Shown: one piece after another, positions 9,289 to 18,156 of the stretch | Numbering within the stretch: position 1 is the first letter of the stretch | Layout: every line of letters begins with the position of its first letter | Assembly (NCBI RefSeq): GCF_008035925.1 | Contig: NZ_CP036264.1 | Coordinates: 9,541,766-9,605,765 of the forward strand | Direction: 5' to 3' | DNA length: 64,000 nucleotides | Source of the DNA: Stieleria maiorica | GTDB taxonomy: Bacteria; Planctomycetota; Planctomycetia; Pirellulales; Pirellulaceae | Translations under genes and position numbers: made by a program | Notes under the pieces: model-generated | Databases searched by the model: none | What the model saw: the letters and a program-made list of their open reading frames with translations, nothing else | Told to the model about the DNA's origin: nothing

Positions 9289-9690
9289 ATGGTTTCGTTG
9301 CTGTTAGCTGTTGTACTGGGTAGTGTCACGTCGGCATCGTTGAAGACCGATTATGCCGAGGCCTACCGGGAATCGGTCGCACAGGACAAGCCGTTGATGG
9401 TGGTCGTCGGTGCCCCCTGGTGTCCGGCGTGCAACGTTTTGAAACAAACCACGTTGGAGCCGATGGCCCAGACCGGTGAGCTGGACGACGTGAGTGTCGC
9501 GGTTTTGGATCGCGATTCCAACCCCGAGCTGGTCAAGCAGCTGACCAAGGGTGAGCGGATGCTGCCCCAGATCATCATGTTCACCCGCACCAACGGGGGG
9601 CAATGGAAGCGTCATCAACTGAAAGGTTACCAGACCCAACAGCCGGTCCGAAATCTGATTCGTTCGGCGGTTTCGCTCGGCCGCGGCTGA
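9289..9690 (+). CDS. Thioredoxin-fold protein
   Basis: A 133-residue protein with a short hydrophobic N-terminus (MVSLLLAVVLGSVTSA, a possible signal peptide or membrane anchor) and a thioredoxin active site, APWCPACNVLK, at about residues 42-52 (CPAC in place of CGPC). LPQIIMFTR supplies the cis-Pro loop. It is likely an exported or membrane-tethered thiol-disulphide protein. The start is fixed by a strong Shine-Dalgarno, AAAGGAGCTAGG, just before ATG 9289. It lies 123 bp before murB on the same strand. The partner is unknown. Confidence 0.8.
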   Translation: MVSLLLAVVLGSVTSASLKTDYAEAYRESVAQDKPLMVVVGAPWCPACNVLKQTTLEPMAQTGELDDVSVAVLDRDSNPELVKQLTKGERMLPQIIMFTRTNGGQWKRHQLKGYQTQQPVRNLIRSAVSLGRG

Positions 9691-9813
9691 AGATCGGTCG
9701 ATTCCGGCTACCTGGAACGTCTCGCAGACGGTTATGATTTCGCTCGGCCCATGAGCGTTGTCATGGGCGAACGCTTTTGAAATTGACGTGCGAATTTGAC
9801 GTGCCAGCCAACC

Positions 9814-10692
9814 ATGACGATCCCAGAACACCTTCAGCATCTGATCCGCTCCGACGAGCCGCTTGCCCCCTTGGTTTGGCTCGGGATCGGCGGTCCGGCT
9901 CATTTTTTTGCCGAACCGGTCGATCTGGAGCAGATCGTCCAGGTGGTGACCTGGGCGGCCGAGAACGACTTACCGACGCGGGTGTTGGGATCGGGCAGCA
10001 ATTTGCTGGTCCGCGAATCGGGCTTTGACGGTCTGGTCATCACGTTGGGATCGGCGGCGACCAGTGCGTTGTCGATCGACGGTGATCGGCTGACCGCCGG
10101 CGCCGGCGGGAAACTTTCCCATGCGGTGGTCAAGGCGGTCGGTGGCGGGCTGGGAGGTTTGGAGCATTTGGTGGGCATCCCCGGCACCGTGGGCGCCGCC
10201 GTCCTGGGCAACGTTTCCAGCGGGGGCCGTGACATCGGCTCGGCAGTGGAGCGCGTACGCGTGCTGCAGTCCGACGGCTCCATCAAGCAGTACGAACAAG
10301 ACGAAGTCGGGTTCACGTATCGCAAATCCGCGCTGGACGGTTTGACGATCGTGGAGGTGGATTTCAAGCTCGAAGCGGCCGACCCGATCGCACTGACCAA
10401 ACGGCTACAGAAACTGTGGATCGCCCGCAATGCCGCTCGGCCGACCGAAGCCGAACGGATCGCGATGCCGTTCATCGACCCCGACACCATGCCGGCGCGA
10501 GAGTTGATCCAAAGCGTGGGTTTGGCGGGGATCCGCGAAGGCGACGTGGCGCTTGATTCGGCACGTCCGCACTACTTGGTGGCCCATCCCGGGGCGACCA
10601 GTGACCAATGTTTGAAATTGATCGACCGGGTTCGCGAGCAGGTGTTGCTGCAAACCGGGATCGACTTGCAGCTGAATCTACAGATTTGGTAA
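9814..10692 (+). CDS. murB: Divergent UDP-N-acetylenolpyruvoylglucosamine reductase (MurB-like)
   Basis: A 292-residue protein with the FAD-binding PP-loop of MurB (VLGSGSNLLVRESGFDGLVI) and the GIPGTVGAAVLGNVSSGGRDI flavin segment, then TYRKSALDG, where the Arg matches the MurB Tyr-Arg motif. MurB makes UDP-MurNAc from the enolpyruvyl intermediate in peptidoglycan synthesis. In the C-terminal domain the usual GS(V/F)F(K/R)NP motif with the proton-donor Ser reads RIAMPFIDP, and the final catalytic Glu of the EVR segment is replaced by Gln (LNLQIW). Either the family has changed chemistry in planctomycetes or this protein is not a standard reductase. ATG 9814 is preferred over an in-frame TTG at 9796. 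An FtsQ-like gene follows 76 bp downstream. Confidence 0.82.
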   Translation: MTIPEHLQHLIRSDEPLAPLVWLGIGGPAHFFAEPVDLEQIVQVVTWAAENDLPTRVLGSGSNLLVRESGFDGLVITLGSAATSALSIDGDRLTAGAGGKLSHAVVKAVGGGLGGLEHLVGIPGTVGAAVLGNVSSGGRDIGSAVERVRVLQSDGSIKQYEQDEVGFTYRKSALDGLTIVEVDFKLEAADPIALTKRLQKLWIARNAARPTEAERIAMPFIDPDTMPARELIQSVGLAGIREGDVALDSARPHYLVAHPGATSDQCLKLIDRVREQVLLQTGIDLQLNLQIW

Positions 10693-10768
10693 GCCTGACA
10701 CGACGTGGTGTTCGGTCGATCGGATTCGACCGAGCGGGGCGAGCATTCTCCAGGGAAGGTGTGGCCGG

Positions 10769-11680
10769 ATGGCCAAGCAAAGCGAGCAAACCGATCATCG
10801 CCCGATCCGCCGACTGCTGCGCCGATTGATTGCGGCGCCGGCCGCCTGGTCGCTGGCCTGGCCGATGCTCTTGCTGGTCGGTTCCTACGTCGCCTATTCG
10901 CGTTGGTATGCCGACCATTTTGCCACGCATTACCGAAGTCTGGACCGGCAATCGATCACGATTTCTCCGCCCCACGAGTTCGTGCGAACCGATTTGGTGG
11001 CCGAGGTCTATGACTCGACGCGTCTGATGGACCTGTCGCCGGCCGATCGCAGCGTGACGGCGAAACTGGCGTCAGCCTTTGCCAGCCACCCCTGGGTCCA
11101 ACACGTCCATCGTGTGCAAAAGCTGCCCGCGGGCAAGTTCGAGTTGGATTTGGATTACCGTCAGCCGGTCGCCGCGTTCCACGTCACCGGGGGCGAGGCC
11201 TGGAAACAGATGATCGCCGAGCACCTGAAAAGCCTGGGTTATCCGGTTTCGGACGTCAACGGCTACCTGCCGCTTGATGGCGAAGGGATGCTACTTCCCA
11301 CGGCCGGGCTGACCTATGACGACGCGATGGAATTGATTCACATCGAAGTCTGGGAGCTATACCCGACCGGCAACGAGGGGACACCGTTCGGCGACCGCCG
11401 CGTCGAATCGGCGGCGCTGTTGGCCAAGTTGCTCGCCGCGGTCCGCGACCAGATACGCATCGCCAAGATCACCGTCAGCGGCGACCCGCGAATGAATCTG
11501 GTGCCCAAGCTGGAAATCATCACCGGTGACAACACGCACCTGTTTTGGGGCAGCCCGCCGGGGATGGAACAACCGCGGGAACGCGACGCCCGAGCCAAAC
11601 TGACGGACCTGTTGAGCGGCAACTATGTCCCCGGCGGTGATCTGAGCATCGCCCGCGAAGCCACGCCGCCGCTGCGATAG
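10769..11680 (+). CDS. FtsQ/DivIB-like membrane protein
   Basis: A 303-residue protein. It has a basic cytoplasmic N-terminus, one membrane helix (about residues 28-50, PAAWSLAWPMLLLVGSYVAY), then a segment resembling a POTRA domain (SHPWVQHVHRVQKLPAGKF, DYRQPVAAF) and a DGEG turn as in FtsQ. The C-terminal part has an FtsQ-beta-like ending (HLFWGSPPG followed by a helix containing ARAKLTDLLSG). In most bacteria ftsQ directly follows murB in the division and cell-wall cluster, as here. FtsQ links FtsB/FtsL to the divisome; planctomycetes lack FtsZ, so the role here is uncertain. ATG 10769 has AAGG about 10 bases upstream. Assignment rests on topology, short motifs and position. Confidence 0.6.
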   Translation: MAKQSEQTDHRPIRRLLRRLIAAPAAWSLAWPMLLLVGSYVAYSRWYADHFATHYRSLDRQSITISPPHEFVRTDLVAEVYDSTRLMDLSPADRSVTAKLASAFASHPWVQHVHRVQKLPAGKFELDLDYRQPVAAFHVTGGEAWKQMIAEHLKSLGYPVSDVNGYLPLDGEGMLLPTAGLTYDDAMELIHIEVWELYPTGNEGTPFGDRRVESAALLAKLLAAVRDQIRIAKITVSGDPRMNLVPKLEIITGDNTHLFWGSPPGMEQPRERDARAKLTDLLSGNYVPGGDLSIAREATPPLR

Positions 11681-11907
11681 GATCGCTGCTGCAGGCACGA
11701 TGGCTCTTCCGGGCCGCCGTCGTGAACGACTCCCCGCGACGACCTGGTGCTTGGGCAACTGTTGAACTTCGGGTGCCACGGAAAAGCGGGCAGCCCGTGT
11801 CGTAGCGGAAGCCGCCAAGGCTTTCGGCCTCTCGGCGCGGCGTCGCCGCGCCAGTGCCAAACTTTTGTCGAGTTCCGCAACCCGAATACCAAGCAGCGAA
11901 AGGACTT
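11681..11907. repeat. Decayed family B repeat plus family A repeat between convergent genes
   Basis: From about 11696 to 11765 there is a degenerate family B element (CGATGGCTCTTCCGGGCCG ... CGCGACGACCTGG). From 11802 to 11881 there is a family A element (GTAGCGGAAGCCGCCAAGG ... GTTCCGCAAC) with a GGCGCGGCGTCGCCGCGCC inner hairpin. The genes on both sides end here, so the palindromes may terminate both transcripts. Confidence 0.65.
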
Positions 11908-14900
11908 CTAGAGGGTTTTCAGCAACCGTTGTCCGAATTGGGCATAGTCCTGTCCGTCGACGTCGCCATCTCCGTCGGCGTCGAACTGATCGTTGAACTT
12001 GGGCGAGGTGTTGGGACGCAGGAACGTCGATCCGAATCGACCATAATCTTGGCCGTCCACATCGCCGTCGCCGTCGGAATCACCGAAGAAGCGGAAGAAC
12101 GCGTCGGCCCGGTCGACGGCCCCGGATTGGTCGGTGCCGAACAGATGGTCATTGAGCATCGGGTAGGGATCGGCGCCCAGCGACATCGCTGCCCCCGAAC
12201 GGATGCGGAGTTCGTAGTAGCCGTCGTCCAGGATGACGGGGACCGAGTTGGGCGTTTCGAACGTCAACAAGACCTCGGTTCGGCCGTTGAAGTCAGCCGG
12301 GGTGGCCTTGATGGAGCCAACGGACTGTCCGGTCGAGACGTTGCGGATTTCGAAGGCACCGGCCAGCGACTGGTGATTGACCGGCTGGTTGTAGATGACC
12401 TTGACCGATTCGATCTGGCTGCGGGAACGGCCGCCATGGTTGACCTGAATCTGCTCGACCCTCAGGTTGGTCGCCAGGCCCGACACGGTGAAGGCGAACG
12501 TCGACTCGTTGGGATCGTTGTTGACGATCAGGACGCGTGCATTTCGTCGGCCCGCCGCCGAGGGATCGAAAGTGACTTCAAAGGTGGTCGATCCACCGGG
12601 TGCGACCACGGCCGCGGGCGGCTGGGTGATGGAGAAATCACCGCTGTGGGCACCGGTGATCGACACCGAGGACAAGTCCAAGTTCATCGAACCGTAGTTC
12701 TCGATCGTGAAAGTTTGCGAGCGGGTGTCCGCCTGGACTTCGACGACCCCCATATCCGTCCCATTTCCGGGCGCGGCCGGGTCTCCATCCTCGATCGGTT
12801 GATCGTTGGCGCCGCGGACATTGATTTCGGCGAGCACGAAATCATCATTGAGCAGGGTGCCGTTGAGCACGGCATTGTCGATGATGCCGGCGGTGCTGGA
12901 GGAGATAATCAGCTGGAACGTTTCATCGTTTTCGATGTCGCGATCCCCTTGGACCTGGATATCGATGTAAGCGGTTTTCTGTCCCGGTGCGAAGGTCGCA
13001 ACACCGGAGGCAAAGCCGCCGACGAAATCATCCACATCGACGGGGTTCGTTCCGCCGGGCTGGATCCACCAGTTCACCGAAACCGCCTTGTCAAGGAAAC
13101 CGGTTCTGGGAATCCCGACCGACCGCGTGATCGGTCCCGAGTTGCCCTCTTCGACGACGGTGGGCAGGAAGGTCGCATCGACCGGAAGCACGACACTGAC
13201 GTCGGTCCAACGAGGATACTGCGATTCGTCAAACCGCTGGATCTCTCTCCATTCGACGCCGTCGTAGGAGTATTCCAGCACGACGTCGTCGCCGTTCTCG
13301 GTCGCATCGAGACCGCCGCTATTTGAATCGGCGAAGATGATCGAGAAATTCGCCCGGGCGCCCAATTGCGGAGCCACCGGATCGGTCGTCGCGGAGCGCT
13401 GCCCCGTGCCGGAGAAGAACAATGCGTTGCCGTCGGTCCCGGGGAACGTGTTGGCCGTGGTCGCGTTCTCGATGACGTCCCAGACCTCGGGGTCGATCAC
13501 CGAATCGAAATCATCATCGATCGACGTGCCGGTGATCACGAAATTGTCGATCGCCCAGTTGTCACTGGCACCGTTGTCATGATTGACTTGACGGACGCGG
13601 TACTGGGCAGTCGTCGCCAGTGACAGGATCGATTCGTCGTTCAGGATCGTGCCATCGGCCAAATAGTCGACCGCGTCGAGCAGGAACGCGCCATCGGTCG
13701 GAATAAACAACTCGATCGTGTAGTTCTCGTCGAATTCGATCTCAAAGTCACCGCGGACATCAACGTCCAGTGTTTTGGTGGTCTCTCCGACATCAAAGAA
13801 CACGGTGCCCGATTGGGGCGAGGTGAAATCCAGATCGTCTGCCGGTGTGTTGCCGGTGTAGACGCGTTGCCAGCCGATGGTGTTGGCGATTCCGGCCGGG
13901 CCGATGCGGTTGATCGTAAACTGATGCGTCGAGCCGCCCGGAGGGTCACCTTCGTAGCTCACCGTATCGGTCGCTTCGATGGCGTAAGTCGACAGGACCT
14001 CGACGATTTCCATTCCGGCGACGCGGTCGGCCACGGCGTAGCTGCCTGAATCGATGATGTGGGCTTCAAAGAACTCGCCGCCTTCGGGGAGTCCGTCAAA
14101 GTTGGTGAGGAACCGGGCCACGCCGACTCCGTTGACAATCGAAACCGTCTGGCTCAGCGGCCCGACGAAGTCCTGGGGTTCGGTCGAGTACGGGGCAGGC
14201 AGTCCGGGCGAGGCTTGACGCACCCCTCGAACACCGACGGTGACCGTCCCGTTGCTCAGGTCACTGGCGGTGATCGTGAACTCGGCGTAGCCTCCTTCAC
14301 CGATGGTTTCTGAATTGGCCGCGATCGACACGGTCGGATCGCCCGTGTCGACGATCGTGCCACTGATTCGATACTGACCGAGACTTCCGTAGTCGCTGTA
14401 GCCGCTCGGCGGATCTTCGGTGTACGGTGCCGGGTCGGGTTCGTTGAAGAAGAATCCACTATAGAACCCGTCCTGCGCCACGCCGTCGACCCGGATCAGG
14501 TAGTCGCCCGCGGGCAGACTGGCCTGCAGAAAGGCGGACGTGGAATTGCCGGGATTGGATGCCAAGATCATCTCTCGATCGGCATTGAACAAACCGGCCC
14601 ACACGTTGAGATTCGGTTTCACGTCCAGGACGTCGATATTGATCGAAACATCACCGCCACCGGTGGAGAACTTGAACCAGTCCTCATCGGTGTTTCTTTC
14701 AATAATCCCGAACGCTTCGACGTTCACGCCGCCCGACTCCCGCAGCGGTGCGGCGAATCGAAAACTATTCCCGTAGTCATCGGGAAGATACGGGAAATTT
14801 TCGGCGCGCGTGATGACAGCCAAATCGTCCTGGTCGGGGTTGCTGGCGTTAAAATAGTCTCCGTTGTTCCAAACCGTGACCTCCTTGCCGAACGGAGCCC

Positions 14901-15735
14901 CCATGATCGGCCCCCAGTCGGAATGGCCTCCGTAATAGGTGGTGTTGCCGACGCCGTCATGGCCAAGGCCGAGTTGGTGCCCGACCTCGTGGCTGACCGT
15001 TTCGCTGCCGGCGTACAAACCGCCGTTGTAAACCAGTGCCGGTTCGTCTTGCGGATCATCAAACGCGCCGATAAACGCGTGCCCGCCACAGCCACAATTG
15101 GCGAACGAGTCTTTCGTCATCACCGCCCGCGTCCCCCAACGCAAATCGCCGGGACCGCTGTAGCGAAGGTCGTCCAGATCAGCAGGCTCTTCGGTCGTGA
15201 CGTTGATATCGAAGGGCGCGAAGTCTTCGGCAACAACCCGCCAGATGTCCTGAATCAATTCCAATCGGGAATCAGAGAACGTTGTTCCATACCCGCCCCA
15301 ATAATTCGGGTGTTCGATGCTGGGAATCCCGTAGCTGGAATTCCAACTCGTCCCCGTCGTCGTGTGCCCATCAAAGTCCATGTAGAGCGTGAAATTGGAA
15401 TCCGGGCGGCTGTGCAGTTTGAACGTTTCGTCGAGTGGGAAAAGCGGTGCCTGGCTCGGTCCGCTCTCGGCCTCGTCCGAGCCGATCGGAAAATCGCTAT
15501 CGGGAATTTCTTCCACCAGCGCCGCCACACCTTGAACCGGCGGGATCGGACGGCCGGGCATCACCGGCCCGTGGAACATCGCCTGCACCCAGGGATCGGT
15601 TTCATGATCGCCATCGATGCTTGCCGAACCGGATTGGAGACTCGCCGCAAGCAGACGTCGCGATTCAAGTGTCTCGATCCGGAGTTGGTTTTTGGAACGT
15701 TTTTTATTGCGACGGGATGATGCAGGAGGATTCAT
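11908..15735 (-). CDS. Giant secreted metzincin-like protein with Calx-beta and dockerin-like domains
   Basis: A 1275-residue protein starting MNPPASSRRNKKRSK, followed by the planctomycete LEPR-type export motif IETLESRRLLA. A metalloprotease domain carries HEVGHQLGLGHDG near residue 248 (HExxHxxxxxHD zinc site), with a nearby IMGAPFG Met-turn candidate. After it come a pre-peptidase C-terminal-like domain (DEDWFKF, LPAGDYLIRVDG), Calx-beta segments, a reelin-like sandwich (EYSYDGVEWREIQ), a choice-of-anchor-D Ig-like domain (FDPSAAGRRNARVLIVNNDP) and two EF-hand dockerin-like repeats (DSDGDGDVDGQDYGRFG, DADGDGDVDGQDYAQFG) at the C-terminus. It is probably secreted or surface-bound and calcium-dependent. 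A longer frame begins at 15852, but the LEPR motif is normally near the start, so ATG 15735 is chosen. Confidence 0.85.
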   Translation of the reverse strand: MNPPASSRRNKKRSKNQLRIETLESRRLLAASLQSGSASIDGDHETDPWVQAMFHGPVMPGRPIPPVQGVAALVEEIPDSDFPIGSDEAESGPSQAPLFPLDETFKLHSRPDSNFTLYMDFDGHTTTGTSWNSSYGIPSIEHPNYWGGYGTTFSDSRLELIQDIWRVVAEDFAPFDINVTTEEPADLDDLRYSGPGDLRWGTRAVMTKDSFANCGCGGHAFIGAFDDPQDEPALVYNGGLYAGSETVSHEVGHQLGLGHDGVGNTTYYGGHSDWGPIMGAPFGKEVTVWNNGDYFNASNPDQDDLAVITRAENFPYLPDDYGNSFRFAAPLRESGGVNVEAFGIIERNTDEDWFKFSTGGGDVSINIDVLDVKPNLNVWAGLFNADREMILASNPGNSTSAFLQASLPAGDYLIRVDGVAQDGFYSGFFFNEPDPAPYTEDPPSGYSDYGSLGQYRISGTIVDTGDPTVSIAANSETIGEGGYAEFTITASDLSNGTVTVGVRGVRQASPGLPAPYSTEPQDFVGPLSQTVSIVNGVGVARFLTNFDGLPEGGEFFEAHIIDSGSYAVADRVAGMEIVEVLSTYAIEATDTVSYEGDPPGGSTHQFTINRIGPAGIANTIGWQRVYTGNTPADDLDFTSPQSGTVFFDVGETTKTLDVDVRGDFEIEFDENYTIELFIPTDGAFLLDAVDYLADGTILNDESILSLATTAQYRVRQVNHDNGASDNWAIDNFVITGTSIDDDFDSVIDPEVWDVIENATTANTFPGTDGNALFFSGTGQRSATTDPVAPQLGARANFSIIFADSNSGGLDATENGDDVVLEYSYDGVEWREIQRFDESQYPRWTDVSVVLPVDATFLPTVVEEGNSGPITRSVGIPRTGFLDKAVSVNWWIQPGGTNPVDVDDFVGGFASGVATFAPGQKTAYIDIQVQGDRDIENDETFQLIISSSTAGIIDNAVLNGTLLNDDFVLAEINVRGANDQPIEDGDPAAPGNGTDMGVVEVQADTRSQTFTIENYGSMNLDLSSVSITGAHSGDFSITQPPAAVVAPGGSTTFEVTFDPSAAGRRNARVLIVNNDPNESTFAFTVSGLATNLRVEQIQVNHGGRSRSQIESVKVIYNQPVNHQSLAGAFEIRNVSTGQSVGSIKATPADFNGRTEVLLTFETPNSVPVILDDGYYELRIRSGAAMSLGADPYPMLNDHLFGTDQSGAVDRADAFFRFFGDSDGDGDVDGQDYGRFGSTFLRPNTSPKFNDQFDADGDGDVDGQDYAQFGQRLLKTL

Positions 15736-16080
15736 AGCAAGCGCGGGAGAAGGAGACAAATAAGAATCTCGAACCGGTGACGCCCATCGGAAAAGTGGCT
15801 CAATGGGCGGCCTCGCCGACAATGCGTCTGGGGAAACGGCGGAGCAAACCAAATGAAAACCTCATCAGGGTAATGCCTTCTCCCACCTAGTGGTTATCCG
15901 TATCCTAAGAATTCCTAGAATTCATACATCCCAAAAAACCGAACCCCCTAAAACAGGGGTGCAAAGACGGCGTTCGGTCCGGCCGAATTGCCGCGCCGGC
16001 TTGCGTTTGCGGCGCGCTTGCCAAACGATGCTCGTGTTCGGTTGCTGTTTCATCCCCTCGCCCACAGTGTCGTTGCCCCC
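15736..16080. promoter_or_regulatory. Divergent region between the metzincin-like gene and argC
   Basis: 345 bp between divergent genes. There is an AT-richer core at about 15895-15950, with TCCTAAGAATTCCTAGAATTC (a direct repeat of the 9-mer CTAGAATTC-like element), and a small hairpin CCCCCTAAAACAGGGG at about 15945-15960. Both promoters must be here; no specific operator was identified. Confidence 0.4.
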
Positions 16081-17130
16081 ATGTCGCTCTCTGTCGCCTT
16101 GATCGGCGCCACCGGTTACACCGGATTGGAAGTCGCCCGATTGCTGACCCAACACCCACACGCCGAGCTGACGGTGGCGACGGCGCGTGCCGAAGCGGGC
16201 AATCCGATCGCCTCGGTGCATCCCTCGTTGGCCGGGCGATTGGATCTGCACTTGGAAGAACTCGATCCGGCTGAAATCGGCAAACGCTGTGACGTGGCGA
16301 TGTGTTGTCTGCCCCACGCGGCGTCGGCAAAAACGGTCAAGCAATTGGTCGATGCGGGGGTGCGAGTGATCGATTTCAGTGCCGATTTCCGGCTCTCTTC
16401 GCTGGAGGTCTACGAATCGTGGTATGACGTCAAGCATCCCTGGCCGGAGCGGGTCGGGCGGACCGTGTACGGGTTGCCAGAGTTTTACGCCGACGAAATC
16501 GCGTCGGCCGACGTTGTGGCCAACCCGGGCTGTTATCCGACCAGCGCGATCCTGCCGCTGGCGCCGCTGATTCGTGCCGGATTGATCCGCAGCGACGACA
16601 TCATCATCGACAGCAAAAGCGGAGTCAGCGGCGCAGGCCGGAGCGCGAAGGTGGGGACGCTGTACTGCGAAACCAACGAATCGATCGCGGCGTACGCGGT
16701 GGGCAGTCATCGCCACCAGCCGGAGATCGAGGATTTGGTGGAGCGGATTTCAGGCCGCGCCACCGACGTTTTGTTCACACCACACCTGACGCCGATGAGC
16801 CGGGGAATTTTGTCGACGATCTACGTCCGCCCCGCAGAGGGGTTGGCCGAGGAAGGGCGCAGCGTAGGATCGGCCGACGCGGCGATTGAACGGGTCATGC
16901 AGTGTTGGCGCGATTGTTACGCCGGCAGCCCCTTCGTGACCCCGGTCGATCACTTGCCGGCGACCGCACATGTAGCCGGGACAAACTATGTTCAGATGGC
17001 GGTGCGCCGCAACGGAGAGCGATTGGTGCTGTTGTCGGCGATTGATAATCTTGCCAAAGGCGCCAGCGGCGCCGCGATACAAAACATGAACGTGATGTTC
17101 GGATACGACCAGAAATCCGGTCTAGGCTAA
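16081..17130 (+). CDS. argC: N-acetyl-gamma-glutamyl-phosphate reductase
   Basis: A 349-residue protein with the N-terminal NADP loop ALIGATGYTGLEVARLL, the catalytic Cys in NPGCYPTSA (about residue 148), SKSGVSGAGR, and the HRHQPEIE and FTPHLTPMSRGI motifs. All match ArgC of normal length. It reduces N-acetylglutamyl-phosphate to the semialdehyde in arginine synthesis. An in-frame start 93 bp upstream would add a non-homologous tail, so ATG 16081 is used. The next gene starts 3 bp after the stop, suggesting one transcript. Confidence 0.96.
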   Translation: MSLSVALIGATGYTGLEVARLLTQHPHAELTVATARAEAGNPIASVHPSLAGRLDLHLEELDPAEIGKRCDVAMCCLPHAASAKTVKQLVDAGVRVIDFSADFRLSSLEVYESWYDVKHPWPERVGRTVYGLPEFYADEIASADVVANPGCYPTSAILPLAPLIRAGLIRSDDIIIDSKSGVSGAGRSAKVGTLYCETNESIAAYAVGSHRHQPEIEDLVERISGRATDVLFTPHLTPMSRGILSTIYVRPAEGLAEEGRSVGSADAAIERVMQCWRDCYAGSPFVTPVDHLPATAHVAGTNYVQMAVRRNGERLVLLSAIDNLAKGASGAAIQNMNVMFGYDQKSGLG

Positions 17131-17133
17131 CGA

Positions 17134-18156
17134 GTGACACAAGAACCTTTCGGCGAACCGCCGCACGAACAAGACGCCGCCAATCCCTACTCGGCACCGA
17201 GTGCAATCAGACAGGGGACCAGCGTCACGTCGGCGTTGGCGGAGGATGGCGACGATGGACTGCAGCGGTCGGTGCAACGGGACCGCCCGCGAATCTGGCC
17301 GTCTTTGTTGTTGCCGTTGATTTCGCTGGCGACGTTTTTGCTGTCCAGCCTGGTGATGATGGTGGTCGCGTTCTTCGTCGTTCACGGCGAGTTCAGCCCG
17401 CGGATGATGGTCAGCGCCGAAGCGATGAGGACGGTTTCCTCCTCGCGCGTCGGGCTGTTGTTATTGGTCGTCGCACCGCAAGTGGCCTTGGTGATGCCGA
17501 CGCTGATCGCCGCCTGGTTGTCTCCGGTCGGGTTCAGTCGGCGATTGTCGCTGATCCGCGGGCATTGGCCGTATTGGGCTTGGGTGGCCGCCGCCCTGAC
17601 CACCCCGCTGATCGGCTGGATCTCGTCGATCGCGGTCGGTTCGCTGATGGAAGAAAGCGAAAGCTTGAAGATGATGTCGGACATCTTTCGCGGCCACGGT
17701 GAATCAGGTTTTCTAGTTCCGTTGGCGTTGTTGATCGGCGCGACGCCTGCATTCTGTGAGGAGTTTTTGTTTCGCGGTTATGTGCAAACACGGCTCAATC
17801 GACGCATCGGTCCGGCACTGGGGATCCTGCTGTCATCGGCCTTGTTTGCCATTTTCCACATGGACTTGATCCATATCATCGCGGTGTTCCCGTTGGGCCT
17901 GTATTTGGGCGTGATCGCATGGCGGAGTGGTTCGCTGTTCCCGGCGATGCTGGGGCACTTCGTTAACAATTCGATCAGCGTGTTCGCGGTCGTGCTGGGG
18001 CCGGAAACCCAAGACCAGGATCCGACGCCCGAGATGGCCCTGTTCCTACTGGTCGTCATCGGCTTGGGGCTCTTCGGTGCCATGTTGACCGCCGTTGCGA
18101 TGTGGCGTCTGCCCGTGCCGCAGGCGGTGACGCTGAGGGCCGAGCCGGCGGTTTAG
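17134..18156 (+). CDS. CPBP (CAAX/Abi) family intramembrane protease
   Basis: A 340-residue multi-pass membrane protein starting from GTG 17134. It has a planctomycete-style soluble head (NPYSAPSA), several transmembrane helices, and the CPBP motifs: CEEFLFRGYVQTRL (EExxxR, metal-binding Glu pair), FAIFHMDLIH (second His motif) and HFVNNSISV (third motif). This family of glutamate/His membrane proteases includes Rce1 and bacteriocin-immunity members. The start is 3 bp after argC, so co-transcription is likely, but no functional link is evident. The substrate is unknown. Confidence 0.88.
   Translation: MTQEPFGEPPHEQDAANPYSAPSAIRQGTSVTSALAEDGDDGLQRSVQRDRPRIWPSLLLPLISLATFLLSSLVMMVVAFFVVHGEFSPRMMVSAEAMRTVSSSRVGLLLLVVAPQVALVMPTLIAAWLSPVGFSRRLSLIRGHWPYWAWVAAALTTPLIGWISSIAVGSLMEESESLKMMSDIFRGHGESGFLVPLALLIGATPAFCEEFLFRGYVQTRLNRRIGPALGILLSSALFAIFHMDLIHIIAVFPLGLYLGVIAWRSGSLFPAMLGHFVNNSISVFAVVLGPETQDQDPTPEMALFLLVVIGLGLFGAMLTAVAMWRLPVPQAVTLRAEPAV

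Noticed and set aside
11854..13326. A 490-codon open frame antisense to the metzincin-like gene
   Set aside because: It mirrors a GC-rich coding sequence on the other strand, has low-complexity Arg/Asp/Gly composition, and no domain; the minus-strand gene has clear motifs.
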